Source: Rhizobium sp. RCAM05350 (GTDB taxonomy: Bacteria > Pseudomonadota > Alphaproteobacteria > Rhizobiales > Rhizobiaceae). Taken from it: 64,000 bases of DNA. Positions 39,723-49,388 of this stretch are shown piece by piece. The position numbers and the translations under genes were made by a program. The notes under the pieces were generated by a model. It was not told the DNA's origin, searched no databases, and worked only from the letters and a program-made list of their open reading frames with translations. How positions within the stretch are numbered: position 1 is the first letter of the stretch; each line of letters begins with the position of its first letter. The stretch is from contig CP087974.1 of the NCBI GenBank assembly GCA_024426085.1, forward strand, positions 3,014,001 to 3,078,000, written 5' to 3'.

Positions 39723-40304
39723 TTAGCCGAGATTTTCCAGCTTGGTCTGCAAGGCGCGCAGTTGCTCCTTCAGTTCATCGATGTCCTTGGCTTCCGCCTT
39801 GCGCGGTTCCTTGGCGGCTGGCGTTGCCGCCATGAAGGGCGAAAACATCTGCATGGCCTGATGGAAAAGGTCTGTATTGCGTTTGACCTGTTCTTCCACC
39901 AGTTGCAACGGCACCGCCAGATTCTTGCCGAGCGGCGTATCGCCGAAGGCCTTGTTGATCTGTTCGCGCATCTGCACCTGCTGGTCGGTAAAGGCCTGCA
40001 TCGAGTGTTCGAGATAGCTCGGAACGACCATCTGCATCTGGTCGCCGTAGAACGAGATCAACTGACGCAGGAAAGAGATCGGCAAGAGCGTGTTGCCGGT
40101 CTTCGATTCCTGCTCGAAGATGATCTGGGTGAGCACCGAATGGGTGATGTCGTCGCCTGATTTCGCGTCCTGGACGGTGAATTCCTCTCCCTTTTTCACC
40201 ATCACCGCGAGATCGTCGAGCGTCACGTAGGTGCTCGTTCCGGTATTGTAGAGCCTCCGGTTGGCATATTTTTTGATTACGATCTGACCGTCGTGTTTAG
40301 CCAT
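39723..40304 (-). CDS. phaR: polyhydroxyalkanoate synthesis regulator PhaR
   Basis: Intact 193 residues. The N-terminal DNA-binding domain (IVIKKYANRRLYNTGTSTYVTLDDLA) and the central PHB_acc domain (SFLRQLISFYGDQMQMVVPSYLEHSM) are diagnostic. The C-terminus is a short coiled coil (DIDELKEQLRALQTKLENL). PhaR senses PHB and represses phasin and other carbon-storage genes; it is called AniA in Sinorhizobium. Divergent from phbA. Confidence 0.94.
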   Translation of the reverse strand: MAKHDGQIVIKKYANRRLYNTGTSTYVTLDDLAVMVKKGEEFTVQDAKSGDDITHSVLTQIIFEQESKTGNTLLPISFLRQLISFYGDQMQMVVPSYLEHSMQAFTDQQVQMREQINKAFGDTPLGKNLAVPLQLVEEQVKRNTDLFHQAMQMFSPFMAATPAAKEPRKAEAKDIDELKEQLRALQTKLENLG

Positions 40305-40528
40305 CTGGGTCTCCTCCCCATGCTCCCGTCTTTATTACGTTTTTCAGAGTACCCGCAAAAAACGGGTTCTGACAATCTCTTTGTGCGTTGCGTGGACGCA
40401 GGTGCAAAATTTTGCCGCATGCTCCGATTGCTGAGCAGAAACGGCCGCCGCTGCATCAAGGCGTTTGACTTGCGCGGCGACCTTTGCCAGTCTTTAGCAA
40501 TTGCGAAAAAAGAACGAGGAAATATCTG
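40305..40528. promoter_or_regulatory. divergent phaR / phbA promoter region
   Basis: 224-bp gap with AGGAA just before the phbA ATG and AT-rich stretches near 40325-40400. Expected place for PhaR autoregulation; no clear palindrome found. Confidence 0.45.
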
Positions 40529-41708
40529 ATGAGCACTCCCTCCATCGTTATCGCCAGCGCCGGCCGCACCGCCGTCGGGTCGTTCAACGGATCCTTCGCC
40601 AACACCGCCGCCCACGAACTTGGCGCCGCTGTCATCAAGGGCGTGCTCGAACACGCCGGTGTTGAGGCGGCCGAAGTTGACGAGGTCATCCTCGGCCAGG
40701 TTCTGTCGGCTGGCGAAGGCCAGAACCCCGCGCGTCAAGCTGCCATGAAGGCCGGCATTCCACAGGAAGCAACCGCCTGGGGCATGAATCAGCTCTGCGG
40801 CTCAGGCCTGCGCGCTGTTGCGCTTGGCATGCAGCAGATTGCAACCGGTGATGCAAAGATCATCGTTGCCGGCGGCATGGAATCCATGTCGATGGCACCG
40901 CACTGTGCACCTGCGTGGCGGCGTCAAGATGGGTGATTTCAAGATGGTCGATACCATGATCAAGGATGGTCTGACCGACGCCTTCTACGGCTATCACATG
41001 GGTACGACGGCTGAGAACGTCGCCAAGAAATGGCAGCTGTCAGCGAGGACCAGGATGTGTTTGCGCTCGGTTCGCAGAACAAGGCCGAAGCCGCCCAGAA
41101 GGCCGGTCGTTTTGCCGATGAAATCATTCCCTTCATCGTCAAGGGCCGCAAGGGTGACGTCACCGTCGATCAGGACGAGTATATCCGCCATGGTGCGACG
41201 CTCAGATCGATGACCAAGCTTCGTCCGGCCTTCGACAAGGAAGGCACGGTTACCGCCGCCAATGCTTCGGGGCTCAATGATGGTGCCGCCGCAACGCTTC
41301 TGATGACGGAAGCCGAAGCCGGGCGCCGGGGCATCCAGCCTCTGGCCCGTATCGTTTCCTGGGCAACGGCCGGCGTCGATCCGCAAATCATGGGCACCGG
41401 GCCAATCCCGGCCTCGCGCAAGGCCCTGGAAAAGGCCGGCTGGTCGGTTGCCGATCTTGGGCTTGTCGAGGCCAATGAGGCCTTTGCGGCACAGGCCTGC
41501 GCCGTCAACAAGGACCTTGGCTGGGATACGTCGATCGTCAACGTTAATGGCGGCGCCATTGCCATCGGCCACCCGATCGGCGCATCGGGTGCGCGCGTGC
41601 TGAATACGCTTCTGTTCGGAAATGAAGCGTCGCGGCGTTTCCAAAGGGCTGGCAACGCTTTGCATCGGTGGCGGCATGGGTGTCGCCATGTGTGTCGAAC
41701 GGTTGTAA
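40529..41708 (+). CDS. phbA: acetyl-CoA acetyltransferase (beta-ketothiolase; three frame breaks)
   Basis: Biosynthetic thiolase of about 393 residues, first step of PHB synthesis (two acetyl-CoA to acetoacetyl-CoA). Acyl-acceptor Cys in NQLCGSGLRAVA, general-base His in GHPIGASGAR and second Cys in ATLCIGGGMGVA. Breaks are near 40911 (loss of a CA repeat unit in HCAHLRGG), near 41042 (loss of C in LSREDQ) and near 41620 (gain of G). Upstream of phbB with a 130-bp gap containing a hairpin. Confidence 0.94.
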
Positions 41709-41728
41709 CAATCTAGAATTAAGTGATC

Positions 41729-41750
41729 GCTCCGGCCTTTGGGCCGGGGC
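41729..41750 (+). repeat. hairpin in the phbA-phbB gap
   Basis: GCTCCGGCC pairs with GGCCGGGGC (one G-U pair) around TTTG, without a T-run. May set relative expression of the two genes. Confidence 0.5.
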
Positions 41751-41838
41751 AAACTTCACGGCAAGAGCCGGAAGAGCTGTTCTGTGCCCTTGGGCGCCGG
41801 CGTCGAAACAAGAACGAGACAATAGGGGAGTAAGTCGG

Positions 41839-42562
41839 ATGAGCAGGGTAGCATTGGTCACAGGCGGATCGCGTGGCATCGGCGCGGCTATATCCATCGC
41901 GTTGAAGGGGGCTGGATACAAGGTCGCCGCGACCTACGCCGGCAATGACGAAAAGGCGCAGGCCTTCACCGAGGTCACCGGCATCCCGACCTACAAATGG
42001 GATGTATCCGACTACAAGGAATGCACCAAGGGTATCGCGTGTCGTTGATGACCTCGGCCCGATCGAAATTCTGGTTAACAATGCCGGCATTACCCACGAC
42101 GCGATGTTTCACAAGATGACGCCTGAACAATGGGGCGAGGTCGTCGACACCAACCTCACCGGGCTGTTCAACATGACGCATCCGGTCTGGACCGGCATGC
42201 GCGACCGCAATTTTGGCCGGGTCATCAATATCTCGTCGATCAACGGCCAGAAGGGCCAAATGGGCCAGGCAAACTATTCGGCAGCAAAAGCTGGCGATCT
42301 CGGTTTTACCAAGGCACTCGCCCAGGAGGGCGCCGCCAAGGGCATCACCGTCAATGCCGTCTGCCCCGGCTATATCGGCACGGAGATGGTCCAGGCGATC
42401 CCGGAGAAGGTGCTGAACGAGCGCATTATCCCGCAGATCCCCGTTGGCCGACTGGGCGAACCCGATGAAATCGCCCGGATCGTTGTCTTCCTGGCATCGG
42501 ATGACGCTGGTTTTATCACCGGATCGACGATCTCGGCGAATGGCGGCCAATTCTTCGTCTGA
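41839..42562 (+). CDS. phbB: acetoacetyl-CoA reductase (one frame break)
   Basis: NADPH-type short-chain dehydrogenase of about 241 residues that makes (R)-3-hydroxybutyryl-CoA. Nucleotide motif TGGSRGIGAAIS, NNAGITHD, and the catalytic Ser/Tyr/Lys in NISSINGQKGQMGQANYSAAKAG. Ends SANGGQFFV like other PhbB proteins. Frame breaks near 42030, probably loss of a CG unit in GIARVVDDLG. AGGGGAG precedes the ATG. The PHB synthase gene is not in the window. Confidence 0.94.
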
Positions 42563-42587
42563 TCAAAGCTGATTGTTCTATTGCTGG

Positions 42588-42611
42588 CGGCGCCTTCAAG
42601 GGCGCCGTCTT
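42588..42611 (+). terminator. terminator after phbB
   Basis: CGGCGCC (42588-42594) and GGCGCCG (42601-42607) form a perfect 7-bp stem with a 6-base loop, then TCTT; 26 bases past the stop. Confidence 0.65.
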
Positions 42612-42711
42612 GCGTGTCGGCAAAGGTTAAGGCGCCGGGTGCCGTTGTGCCGGCGGGCGAGGGTTATCCACCGTTTCCTATGGTTAACAAATTGATTTTG
42701 CACAACATATC

Positions 42712-42765
42712 GCGGTGAACAAACAGGGAAATGATCTGCATCCACGATTCGTCTCCGATTCGTTC
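42712..42765 (+). repeat. diverged direct repeat, copy A
   Basis: GCGGTGAACAAAC, 32 variable bases, then GATTCGTTC. Copy B at 43227-43280 has both blocks at the same offset. Confidence 0.6.
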
Positions 42766-43226
42766 TTGCTTTGGTTGAGTCGTTAATAGCCGAACATGTG
42801 GTGTCGAGAGCGACGATCGGCGTAAAGCGATTCCCACCGCCTGGCTCACCGAAAAGCATGACAGAACGGACGGCCAATGCTCAATTTTGAGCCGGACCGG
42901 AATCCGGCGAAGGGTAATTTCTTGTCTCTGGAAAAGCGCCGCTTTTTTCACCATATATTGTACGAAATAGGCAGCGAAAATGATCAAGTTGCACTTCGTA
43001 TTCGTTTTGTTCTGGGTTGTATGTTAAAAATTACTAATATTTCAGGGGTTTTTCGACTGCCTCAACGCATGGTTAATTTTTCCCGAAAATTTAGCCATTT
43101 GGATTCTGAATCTCAGATTTGTGTCGCATTGACGCATGGCGTGCAATGTTCATTTTTCGCCAAAATTGGCATGAAAAACTGCGATTCAGCATCTGGTGCG
43201 ACTCCGGCTTAGCAAATCAACATTTA

Positions 43227-43280
43227 GCGGTGAACAAACCCTGAATCCGGCCGAGTCTGCGTTTCGTAGCTGATTCGTTC
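43227..43280 (+). repeat. diverged direct repeat, copy B
   Basis: Same two blocks as copy A, 515 bp downstream, same orientation and internal spacing. About half of the 32 bases between the blocks also match. Confidence 0.6.
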
Positions 43281-43291
43281 CACCGCTGTTC
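43277..43291 (+). promoter_or_regulatory. possible LexA (SOS) box
   Basis: GTTC-CACCGCT-GTTC matches the GTTC-N7-GTTC direct repeat bound by alphaproteobacterial LexA. It lies 190 bp before the helicase start. One or two chance matches are expected in a window this size. Confidence 0.3.
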
Positions 43292-43480
43292 CAGAATCCG
43301 GAGAATGGGGGTGGAAATACCGGCCAAATACCCCATTTGCATGTTTGAGGACCCCGCGCCCCTTGCGTTTGTGCCTTGGCGTGGGCATGTGTTCTGCGCC
43401 GGTTGAAACGGCTTTAAAATGCCGTGAATGACCTTCGCAGACTGAAAGTGCTCTGGATCGATAAAGTGCCTGACCAACCG

Positions 43481-46400
43481 ATGATCTTGAGCGGCCGCGG
43501 CGTGATCCGCGGTGCTCGGCCCCACCAATACCGGCAAGACGCATTACGCGATCGAGCGCATGGTCGCACGAGAGCGGCGTCATCGGCCTGCCGCTGCGCC
43601 TTTTGGCGCGCGAGGTCTATACGCGCGTTGTCGAAAAGGTCGGCGCCCACAATGTCGCGCTGATCACTGGCGAGGAAAAGATCACGCCGCACATGGCGCG
43701 CTTCTCGGTCTGTACCGTCGAAGCCATGCCGCGCGAGACCAAGGCCGCCTTCGTCGCAATCGACGAGGTGCAACTGGCCGGCGATCTGGAGCGCGGCCAT
43801 ATCTTCACCGACCGGCTGATGCATCTGCGCGGCCGCGTCGAGACGCTGCTGCTTGGCGCCTCCACCATGCGGCCTATTCTCGAACATCTGCTGCCGGGGA
43901 TCACCGTCGTCGAGCGCCCCCGCCTGTCGCAGCTTCTCTATGCCGGCTCCAAGAAGATTACCCGCCTGCCGCAGCGCACGGCAATCGTCGCCTTCTCGGC
44001 CGAAGAAGTCTATGCGATCGCCGAGTTGATCCGCCGCCAGCGCGGCGGTGCGGCCGTCGTGCTCGGCGCCCTGTCGCCACGCACGCGAAACGCGCAGGTG
44101 GCGCTCTATCAGGCCGGCGATGTCGAATATCTGGTGGCGACCGACGCGATCGGCATGGGGCTCAACCTTGATGTCGATCATGTCGCCTTCGCGCAGGATC
44201 GCAAATATGACGGCTACCAGTTCCGCAATCTCAACCCGGGCGAACTGGCGCAGATCGCCGGACGCGCCGGACGTCACCTGCGCGACGGCACCTTTGGCGT
44301 CACCTCGCGGGTGGAGCCGTTCGACAATGAGCTGGTTCATCGGATCGGATCGCATCAGTTCGATCCGATTCGCGTCCTGCAATGGCGCTCAAAGTCGCTC
44401 AACTATGCGTCCATCCAGGCTCTGAAGAAGAGTTTGGATGCGGCGCCCGCTGTCCACGGGCTCACACGGGCCTTGCCGGCGGTCGATCAACAGGCTTTGG
44501 ACTATCTTTCTCGCTATCCGGAGGTTACCAGTGTTGCAACGACACCGGAGCGTGTAGAAAAACTTTGGGAGGCCTGTGCGCTTCCCGACTACCGGCGTAT
44601 AACGCCGGCGCAACATGCCGATCTGATTTCGACTCTCTATGCCGATCTCGTCCGGCGTGGCACAGTGAATGAAGATTTCATGGCCGAGCAGGTCCGCCGC
44701 GCGGACCATACGGATGGTGAAATCGACACATTGTCCGCGAGAATTGCACAAATCAGGACATGGACCTATGTGTCCAACCGTCCGGGATGGCTTGCCGATC
44801 CGACACACTGGCAAGAAAAGACGCGGGAAATCGAAGATCGATTGTCTGACGCGTTACATGAAAGGTTGACGAAACGCTTTGTTGATCGCAGGACATCTGT
44901 GCTCATGAAGCGCCTGAGAGAGAATGCGATGTTGGAAGCTGAAATCAGTGTAAATGGCGATGTCTTCGTTGAAGGTCATCATGTGGGACAATTGGCCGGG
45001 TTCCGTTTCACGCTGGCGACAGTGGCAGATGGTCTTGACGCGCGCAGCGCAAGGAGCTGCGCAAAAGGCGTTGGCTCTCGAGTTCGAAGCACGCGCTGCA
45101 AGGCTGCATGCCGCCGGCAATGCCGACCTGGCGTTGTCGTCGGATGGCCTCGTGCGTTGGCTCGGCGATCCCGTGGCGCGGCTGACGGCCAGCGATCATG
45201 TGATGCGTCCGCGTGTGCTCCTGCTCGCCGACGAGCAGTTGCAGGGCAATGCCCGCGAGCATGTGCTCGCCCGCATCGAGCGCTTCGTCAATCATCACAT
45301 CTCGACGGTGCTGAAGCCGCTCGACGATCTGTCGCGCGCCGAAGATCTCGAAGGTCTCGCCAAGGGGCTGGCTTTCCAGCTGGTGGAAAATCTCGGCGTC
45401 ATGTTCCGTCGCGATGTCGCCGACGACGTCAAGTCGCTGGATCAGGAGGCGCGTGCCTCGATCCGTCGCCACGGCATTCGTTTCGGCGCCTATCACATTT
45501 TCATGCCGGCGCTGCTGAAGCCTGCTCCGGCGGAGCTGATCACACTGCTCTGGGCGCTGAAGAACGACGGACTGGAAAAACCCGGTTACGGCGACCTGAT
45601 CCCCGTCCTGGCCGCAGGCCGTACCTCGGTGGTCACCGATCCGACCTTCGAGCGTACCTTCTACAAGCTGGCCGGTTTCCGCTTCCTCGGAAAGCGTGCC
45701 GTCCGTATTGATATCCTTGAACGCCTCGCCGACCTGATCCGCCCGCTGCTGCAGTGGAAGCCGGGCACGACGGCGCGTCCGGACGGCGCCTATGATGGCC
45801 GCCGCTTCACCGCGACGACGGCAATGTTATCGATCCTCGGTGCCACGCCGGACGATATGGAAGAGATCCTCAAGGGTCTCGGCTACCGGGCCGATGCCGT
45901 CAAGGTCGAGGACGCCGCGGCTTTCCTCGCCGCACAGTCCGGATCTGCCGCACCGGCAGCGGACGCTGCAGTTTCCGAAGCATCGGCTGAGACTTCCGAT
46001 CACGATGACGCGGACTCCGAACCCGCGTCTGAACCGGTAATGGAAACTGCACCGGTTGCCGCTGAAGCTGCAGGCGCTGAGCAGGCCGTAATCGTCGAGC
46101 AGGCTGGCGAGCTGGCTGCTGAGCCGGTCGAAGCCAAGCCGGTTCTTCTGTGGCGCCCGGGCAGCCGCAACGACAACCAGCGCTCAGGTGGACGCCCGCA
46201 GGGCGATCGTCGTGGAGCCAACAACCGTGCACCGCAGGGTGAAGCCCGCCGCGAAGGTGGCGAGCCGCGCCGTGACGGTGAGGACCGTCGTGAAGCGCGT
46301 GGCGATGACAATCGCAAGCCGGGTGGTGGCGGCAGACCTGACCGCAATCGCGGCCGCGACGGTGGCAAGCCCCAGGGCGGCCAGCGGCATGAGAAGGGCG

Positions 46401-46549
46401 ACCGCCAGGATCGTCCGGATCGCAACGATCGCGGCGGAAAGCCGCAGGCCGCCAAGTTCGAGGCACGCCCGCCGCGCAAGGAGAAGCCGATGGATCCGGA
46501 TTCGCCTTTCGCCAAGCTCGCTGCCCTGAAGGAGCAGATGAAGAAATAA
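43481..46549 (+). CDS. Suv3-like superfamily 2 RNA helicase with basic/acidic low-complexity tail (three frame breaks)
   Basis: About 1022 residues, the alphaproteobacterial relative of mitochondrial SUV3. Helicase core: Walker A LGPTNTGKTHYAIERM near residue 15, motif II IDEVQLAGD, LLLGASTMRP (motif III), DAIGMGLNLDVDHVAF and the arginine-finger motif QIAGRAGRHL. A large middle region and SUV3 C-terminal-like segment follow, then about 200 residues of Ala/Glu/Pro and finally Arg/Gly/Asp/Asn-rich tail (from LLWRPGSRNDNQR) like RNA-helicase tails. Breaks near 43506 and 43565 (each probably losing a GC or AC unit) and between 45040 and 45075. Stops 4 bases before an S4 RNA-binding gene. RNA unwinding or turnover is the likely role. 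Confidence 0.87.
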
Positions 46550-46553
46550 GGTC

Positions 46554-46965
46554 ATGGGTGGAAAACAGCCTCAGTCCCTGCCGGTTCTCCGCCAGCGTCT
46601 CGACAAATGGCTGTTCTTCACGCGCCTGCAAAAATCCCGCTCGATCGCCCAGAAGGCGATCGAGTCCGGCGATGTCCGGGTCAATGATGCCCGCATCACC
46701 CAGCCATCGCATGCGTTGAAAGCCGGCGATGTGGTCGTTGTCTCGCTTGATCGGCGCGATACCACCGTGCGCGTTTTGCTTCCCGGTGTCCGGCGCGGAC
46801 CCTATGAGGAAGCTCGCCTTCTCTACGAGGACCTGACGCCGGCGATTGTTCCCGGCGAAAAGCCGAATGCCTTCGAGCAGGCAACGCGAGCGTGGCAGCG
46901 GCCGGCCGACCAAGAAGGAACGGCGCGACGTCGACAAGCTGCGATCGGGCTGGCATGAGGAATAG
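46554..46965 (+). CDS. S4-domain RNA-binding protein, Hsp15-like (one frame break)
   Basis: About 137 residues. S4 domain: QRLDKWLFFTRLQKSRSIAQKAIESGDVRVN, then KAGDVVVVSL. Homologous to Hsp15, which binds stalled 50S subunits carrying peptidyl-tRNA. A break near 46895, probably loss of a CG unit, hides the basic C-terminus: the alternative frame reads ERGSGRPTKKERRDVDKL and stops at 46965, which is the family ending. Coupled to the helicase gene (4-base gap). Confidence 0.85.
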
Positions 46966-47182
46966 AAAACAGGATTAGAAAACTGTCCCGCCGGGTGGCT
47001 GTTTGGCGCATGGATTATTCTTGCAAAGCCCCTGCAAAGCCTTTACCTCACGGGGTAAATGAGCAGCCATGTTGCGTCACGAAAGACGTTGGCGGGCTGG
47101 TATCCCCGAACGGGTGCGGACAAGCGGACCTCTCTTCTGGTTCCTGTCTGCCGTCAAACGTGAGAAATCGCTGGAGTACCTC

Positions 47183-47521
47183 ATGACGTATGTCGTGACC
47201 GACAATTGCATACGCTGCAAATATACCGATTGCGTTGAAGTGTGCCCGGTGGACTGCTTCTACGAGGGCGAGAATTTTCTGGTCATTCATCCCGACGAGT
47301 GCATCGATTGCGGCGTCTGCGAGCCGGAATGTCCGGCCGGTGCCATCAAGCCCGATACCGAACCGGGCCTCGACATGTGGCTGAAGGTCAATGCGGACTT
47401 CGCCACACAATGGCCTAACATCACCGTCAAGCGTGACGAGATGCCGGAAGCCAAGGAAATGGACGGCGAAGAAGGCAAGTACGAGAAGTACTTTTCGCCG
47501 AAGCCCGGTCAGGGCGACTGA
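47183..47521 (+). CDS. fdxA: seven-iron ferredoxin FdxA
   Basis: Intact 112 residues. Two cluster motifs: CIRCKYTDCVEVCP (3Fe-4S/4Fe-4S) and CIDCGVCEPECP, followed by the long alphaproteobacterial C-terminal extension (WPNITVKRDEMPEA). Cytoplasmic electron carrier; possible but unproven partner for P450s. CTGGAG precedes the ATG. Confidence 0.95.
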   Translation: MTYVVTDNCIRCKYTDCVEVCPVDCFYEGENFLVIHPDECIDCGVCEPECPAGAIKPDTEPGLDMWLKVNADFATQWPNITVKRDEMPEAKEMDGEEGKYEKYFSPKPGQGD

Positions 47522-47917
47522 CGTCGGGCAGCTGGTTGATTCCCGGCTGCAAAAGATGGCGAAATTTGGGGAATCATGGCTTAACCATGTCCGTGACGGG
47601 CTGGTTGGCCTTGATGGCCGTTGTAAAGCAAATTATTGATTTCCGCAGTTTTTTATGATAGGGTCTAAAAACTGATCCACATCGTGGCACTTGCGTGTGC
47701 CCGAAAAACCATCACGAAAGCAAAGAATCCCACTGCGCGGCTGACCCCAAATACGCAACGGCAGTTGCTTGTGTGTGATCGCTTCGCAGAAGATCGATTT
47801 GATGACCGTTGGAACGGATCAGCATGGAGTCACCCGACGGTGCCCCCGTCCATCCCGGGCCTGACTGACCCGGCCCCGGCTTGTTGCCGGGAGCGTAACA
47901 GGGAGTTTTTGAAACGA
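47522..47917. other. 396-bp leader/promoter region of carD
   Basis: No gene seen, although an in-frame extension of carD to 47684 is open; its translation is not CarD-like. Contains CATGG-CTTAA-CCATG (47576-47590), a T-run TTTTTTATGATAGGG near 47649-47663 and GC-rich stems near 47855-47890. GGGAG precedes the carD start. Confidence 0.5.
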
Positions 47918-48488
47918 ATGACGACCCAGCAGAAAAAATCTTCAACACGCCACGGCTTCAAGACCGGTGAATCGATCGTTTACCCGGCCCATGGCGTTGG
48001 ACAAATTGTAGCAATTGAAGACCAGGTGGTTGCGGGCATGTCGCTCGAACTGTTTGTCATCGATTTCGAAAAGGACAAGATGCGTCTCAAGGTGCCGGTA
48101 GCAAAGGCCGTCTCCATTGGCATGCGCAAGCTCTCTGAGACCGATTTCGTCGAACGTGCATTGAAGGTCGTCCAGGGCAGGGCACGCGTCAAGCGGACCA
48201 TGTGGTCCCGCCGTGCGCAGGAATATGATGCCAAGATCAATTCCGGTGACCTGATTTCGATCGCCGAAGTCGTGCGTGACCTCTACCGTGCTGAAAACCA
48301 GCCGGAGCAGTCCTATTCCGAACGTCAGCTTTACGAAGCTGCGCTTGACCGCATGGCGCGCGAAATCGCAGCCGTGAACAAGATGTCGGAAACCGAGGCT
48401 GTCCGTCTCGTCGAAACGAACCTGAACAAGGGTCCGAAGCGCGGCAAGGCCATCGAAGAAGACGAAGCGCAGGGAAGAAGCTGCGTAA
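47918..48488 (+). CDS. carD: CarD-family transcriptional regulator (C-terminal frame break)
   Basis: About 190 residues. N-terminal RNA-polymerase-interacting Tudor-like domain (FKTGESIVYPAHGVGQIVAIEDQ) and helical DNA-minor-groove domain with the conserved Trp in RTMWSRRAQEYDAKINSGD. CarD stabilises open promoter complexes, including at rRNA promoters. An extra G near 48472 changes the tail; in the other frame the protein ends QEEAA and stops at 48488, next to the terminator. Start chosen at MTTQQKKS, preceded by GGGAG. Confidence 0.92.
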
Positions 48489-48515
48489 GCATCCTTCAAG
48501 CAATGCTTCCATCTC

Positions 48516-48547
48516 AAAAGCCCTGTCAGCAATGACGGGGCTTTTTT
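48516..48547 (+). terminator. terminator after carD
   Basis: AAAAGCCCTGTCA pairs with TGACGGGGCTTTT (13 bp, one G-U pair), loop GCAA, then TT. Confidence 0.9.
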
Positions 48548-48712
48548 GTTTGTCGCCTCGAGGTTCGGGGGTGAGAACGGGTAAGCTCCCGGCGCCGCCG
48601 AGGAGTGCGAGGAGACTCTTTCCGTCATCGTGATATGCTGCTGCTTGAGGCGCCTTGCCGCGATCTGCCGGCACGGGGAGGCGAAGCATGTGAACCGGCA
48701 CGGGAGGAGAAC

Positions 48713-49289
48713 ATGCCTGCTACCGTTTCTCTACATCCATTGCTCGACAAGGGCGTACCCAAGGGGGCGTCCGGCTTCACCGGCGGCGTTCTGGTTTGTG
48801 CATGTACCGACAGGCCTATACGGGTCAAGGTCGAGGGTGACGTCGCCCATAACCATGCCTGCGGCTGCACCAAATGCTGGAAGCCGGCCGGCGCGAGGTT
48901 TTCGGTGGTCGCCGTCGTTCCCCATGACAAGATTACTGTACTTGAGAATGGCGACAAGCTCGACGTCGTCGACAAGACGGCACTGATCCAGCGTCATGCC
49001 TGCATGAGCTGCGGCGTTCACATGTACGGCCCGGTGGTGCGGGAGCATCCTTTTCAAGGGCTGGACTTCATCCATCCCTGAACGCTTCGACACGGATGGC
49101 TGGTCGCCGCCCGGTTTTGCCGCCTTCGTGTCCTCGGTCATCGAGGCCGGAACGGATCCCGCCGACATGCCGGCCATCCGCGCCCGCCTGACCGAACTCG
49201 GCCTGACACCGTCCGATTGCCTGAACAATGCGCTGATGGATTTTATGGCCACCTGGATGGCGAAGAAGAGTGGTGTGCTGAAATCCTGA
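48713..49289 (+). CDS. gfa: S-(hydroxymethyl)glutathione synthase (one frame break)
   Basis: About 192 residues, the formaldehyde-detoxifying Gfa. Zinc-site cysteines are visible in CACTD, CGCTKCWKPAGA and CMSCGVHM, and the Gfa-specific parts HPLLDKGVPKGASGFTGG and, after the break, ERFDTDGWSPPGFAAFVSS. A T inserted near 49079 gives a premature stop after IHP; the rest continues to 49289 (ALMDFMATW). GGGAGGAG precedes the ATG. No formaldehyde dehydrogenase gene is adjacent. Confidence 0.9.
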
Positions 49290-49328
49290 AGCAGATTTAC
49301 TGCAGACCGATAGACACATCGGTCAGAA

Positions 49329-49364
49329 TGAAAAGGGCGCAGCGATCGATATCGCTGCGCCCTT
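49329..49364. terminator. bidirectional terminator between gfa and typA
   Basis: Perfect 14-bp stem: AAGGGCGCAGCGAT (49333-49346) and its complement (49351-49364), loop CGAT. The preceding AAAA gives a T-run for the minus-strand typA transcript. Confidence 0.88.
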
Positions 49365-49388
49365 GTCTATCTCGCCGGAACGGTCTGC

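Larger units (their letters stand above)
42612..43480. other. 869-bp AT-rich intergenic region between phbB and the helicase gene
   Basis: Distinctly AT-richer than anything else in the window. A 111-codon frame (42877-43212, +) has no ribosome site or family resemblance and I do not call it. Features: a DnaA-box-like TTATCCACC at 42664-42672; two spaced block pairs 515 bp apart (listed separately); a short AAAAGCG/CGCTTTT palindrome near 42938-42952; and an alphaproteobacterial SOS-box-like GTTC-N7-GTTC at 43277-43291. An sRNA or long leader is possible. Confidence 0.5.

Noticed and set aside
42664..42672. DnaA-box-like TTATCCACC as part of a replication origin
   Set aside because: Only one near-match, no cluster of boxes, no dnaA, hemE or rep genes near, so an origin is not supported.
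42877..43212. 111-codon open frame in the AT-rich gap
   Set aside because: No ribosome site, no family resemblance, and the composition is that of the surrounding non-coding DNA.
47684..47917. N-terminal extension of CarD
   Set aside because: The translated stretch is Pro/Arg-rich and not CarD-like; GGGAG and the family start are at 47918.
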